29,702 nucleotides of DNA. Source: Chrysochromulina tobinii (Eukaryota; Haptophyta; Prymnesiales; Chrysochromulinaceae). The DNA is taken from NCBI GenBank assembly GCA_001275005.1, contig JWZX01003239.1, forward strand, positions 1-29,702. The letters run 5' to 3'. Under the pieces are notes generated by a model. That model did not search any database. It saw only the letters and a program-made list of their open reading frames with translations, and was not told the origin of the DNA. Below are positions 27,862-29,702 of this stretch, one piece after another. Position 1 is the stretch's first letter, and every line of letters starts with the position of its first letter. A program made the translations under genes and the position numbers.

Positions 27862-29343
27862 TTAATCGAGCGCGTCCAGATCAGCGGCGACGGCGGCCAC
27901 CCCAATCACCTTGATGGCAGGCAGCTTGGCGCGCGGCGCTGCGTCGGCGTTGGTCAAGGTAAGGGGGTAGGTCAGACCTACCGGTACCCCCTCAGTCAAG
28001 GAGCTCCTCTCGTCTTCAATCGGTACATGTTTAGTCAAGGAGCTCCTCACGTCTTGAATCGGTTTAGTCAAGGAGCTCCTCACGTCTTCAATCGGTACAT
28101 GTATGCACGGCTTGGCTGGCGCGGGCGCGCCGCTCAGCACATCCGCCAAACCACCGCGGGCGGGCGACAGCTTGGGGATGCTGCCCATCGCATCCTTCTC
28201 CATAACTGCCGCGGGATAGGCGGCGAGGAGTACATTCAAGATGGCGTCCGACGCTCGCTTTTCAGCGGCCCAGTGCAACGGGAGCTTTGACAGCTTGTCC
28301 TTCTTCTGTGCCGCCTCGGGGTAGGCCGCAATCATCAGCTTCACGACGGCCTCCGACGAGTCACATGCGGCGCCATAGTGCACCGCCCAATGCAACGGTA
28401 GCTTCGACATCATGTCCTTCTCTCTGACTGCGTCGGGGTAAGCCGCTAACAGCTCCGTCACGACATCCACACAGACCTCACCAGCAGCAGCATAGTGCAG
28501 CGGTGTCCTCATCCCCATGTCCTTCTCCCTGGCGGCCGCTGGGTACGCGTCGAGCAACGCTTTCACAATAGCCTTCGACGGCGCCACACATGTAGCGGCC
28601 CAGTGCAGCGGGAGTCTCTGATCTGCGTCCTTCTTCTTGGCTGCTTCGGGATAGGCGGCGAGTAGCGCTTCCACGACGGCCACGGACGCCGACTGCTTCG
28701 CGGCGTAGTGCAAAGGGAGCCTCGAGCTGGCGTCCTTCTTCTTGACTGCTTCGGGGTAGGCTGTGAACAGCAACTTCACAACGGCCGCTGAGGCCTTACC
28801 CTGAGCGGCCCAGTGCAGCAGGTGCATCGAGTCACGGTCCTGCGCCTCGACCGCCTTGGGGTAGGCAGCGAGTAGCGCCTTCACGACAGCCTCTGACGCC
28901 TGATGCTCGATGGCATAGTGCAATGGGAGCCTCCAGTTATAGTCCTTCCTCTTGGCCGCCTCGGGGTAAGCGGTGAGCAGCGCTTGCACGACGGCCAACG
29001 ATGCTCGATTCATAGCGGCTAAGTGCAAGGGGAGGATCCCCGTGTGGCTAGACACCGGAGCAGGCGCGATCGCCGGCCAAAGCAGTCCATTGTCGCGCAG
29101 GTTGCTCTTCCACGCCGTGCACACCTCGGAGATGCGGAGGATGAGTACGCCCGGCCGCGAGTCGAGCACGTGGCCGAAAATCGACACGAGCAATGCATCC
29201 GGGAGTATATCCAACGTTGCATCCGTCGCATGGCTAACCGCCTCTGGAAAGCCGCCCGCGAGCTCCTCCTCCTCCTCCTCCCGCTGCCGCTGCGCTGTAC
29301 TCTCTTCCGCGTCGACTACTTTCTGAGTGAGCACGTGCGCCAT
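27862..29343 (-). CDS. F-box and ankyrin-repeat protein
   Basis: This is a single exon of 493 residues from the ATG at 29343 to TAA at 27862-27864. After an acidic start (REEEEEELAG), residues about 44-90 (LDILPDALLVSIFGHVL, VCTAWKSNL, LLWP) fit an F-box, the module that binds SKP1 in SCF ubiquitin ligases. Eight ankyrin-type repeats follow (about 102-390), each of roughly 35 residues with PLHWAA or PLHYAA and a strongly conserved LLAAYPEA. The repeat units probably bind a protein partner. The C-terminal tail has three copies of VPIEDVRSSLTK-like sequence. A role as substrate receptor of an SCF ligase is inferred; the substrate is unknown. It is the only multi-repeat gene here without introns. 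Confidence 0.88.
   Translation of the reverse strand: MAHVLTQKVVDAEESTAQRQREEEEEELAGGFPEAVSHATDATLDILPDALLVSIFGHVLDSRPGVLILRISEVCTAWKSNLRDNGLLWPAIAPAPVSSHTGILPLHLAAMNRASLAVVQALLTAYPEAAKRKDYNWRLPLHYAIEHQASEAVVKALLAAYPKAVEAQDRDSMHLLHWAAQGKASAAVVKLLFTAYPEAVKKKDASSRLPLHYAAKQSASVAVVEALLAAYPEAAKKKDADQRLPLHWAATCVAPSKAIVKALLDAYPAAAREKDMGMRTPLHYAAAGEVCVDVVTELLAAYPDAVREKDMMSKLPLHWAVHYGAACDSSEAVVKLMIAAYPEAAQKKDKLSKLPLHWAAEKRASDAILNVLLAAYPAAVMEKDAMGSIPKLSPARGGLADVLSGAPAPAKPCIHVPIEDVRSSLTKPIQDVRSSLTKHVPIEDERSSLTEGVPVGLTYPLTLTNADAAPRAKLPAIKVIGVAAVAADLDALD
27995..28105 (-). repeat. Tandem repeat in the C-terminal tail of the ankyrin gene
   Basis: Three copies of a block containing GTCAAGGAGCTCCTCACGTC on the plus strand encode EDVRSSLTK-like peptides. 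Spacing between copies is about 39 and 33 bases. The repeat stays in frame. Confidence 0.88.
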
Positions 29344-29702
29344 ATCGGATCACCGCCTTCAGTGCTGCATTGCTGGGCTTCGAATTTTTTACCACGTCTC
29401 TTCCGCTCGCGTGCCGTAGCCAAAATGTCTTTGTCGCGGCGAAGCTTCTCTCTTCCGCTCGCTCTCGCGCGCGCTGCAACGCAGTAAATCGCCCGCCGAC
29501 GCGCGCCCCGGCCGGCAGGACCCACGGACGCACGCCATAGCCAGCGCGCGCGCTCGCGCAGTCACCATGGCCACCGTGCAGCCGCCGTAAAACCTCAATC
29601 ACTCCGGAGGCTGGTCTTCACAGAGAAGGAAGATCTGCCTTGGGCTGCGCAGCGCGCCGAGGACGAGGCGCGCGTGCTTTACCTTTAGGTGCCGCTGCCA
29701 CG
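29344..29702. other. Upstream region of the F-box/ankyrin gene and window edge
   Basis: These 359 bases should hold the promoter of the minus-strand ankyrin gene. Several frames are open because of GC content, but none resembles a protein. No repeat array or RNA gene was recognised. Confidence 0.45.

Overview
The window is a compact, GC-rich, intron-rich nuclear segment of a unicellular eukaryotic alga. A haptophyte of the Chrysochromulina/Prymnesium/Emiliania kind is my best guess. The reasons are spliceosomal introns with mostly GTGCG or GTACG donors, a protein that begins with a signal-plus-transit-like plastid leader, a fungal-type Zn2Cys6 protein outside a fungal context, and a large four-domain cation channel. 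The species assignment is inference. A pelagophyte or another alga of secondary plastid origin is not excluded.

Eight protein genes can be assembled, six of them by placing introns so that every reading phase closes. From left to right: an FSP1/AIFM2-like FAD oxidoreductase (minus, 236-1586, 3 exons); a Zn2Cys6 protein with a PAS-like region (minus, 2428-4041, 3 exons); a long TPR-like protein with a SAM methyltransferase domain (plus, 4308-8631, 8 exons), divergent from the previous gene; a plastid-type protein of unknown function with a duplicated membrane module (plus, 9401-11257, 1 exon); an AGC protein kinase with RGG and coiled-coil regions (minus, 12646-15225, 2 exons); a 2,626-residue four-domain voltage-gated cation channel with three EF-hand regions (minus, 15908-25320, 15 exons); a soluble-looking class I HMG-CoA reductase (plus, 25458-27412, 5 exons), divergent from the channel; and an F-box/ankyrin-repeat protein (minus, 27862-29343, 1 exon). 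They do not form one pathway.

The outstanding signal is how the introns are built. In 20 of the 30 introns I placed, the downstream exon begins with GT. In many of these the first bases of the intron are a copy of the first bases of the downstream exon. Several introns also carry a copy of the end of the upstream exon, and some carry an uninterrupted copy of the exon-exon junction. This is what repeated tandem duplication across an AG|GT site would leave. Much of the remaining intron is short repeats on a CCTCTGATGA / CCTCTGATTGC theme. These lie in the transcribed orientation, are absent as arrays from the intergenic spacers, and often end in a CCCTCATCAG-type 3' splice site. Two HMG-CoA reductase introns are tandem pairs of complete GT...AG units. 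A second theme, a motif around TTGCATGCAAGTGCTCACCA, is shared by three introns of two genes. The window therefore looks like a snapshot of recent intron gain by segmental duplication, possibly mixed with an introner-like family.
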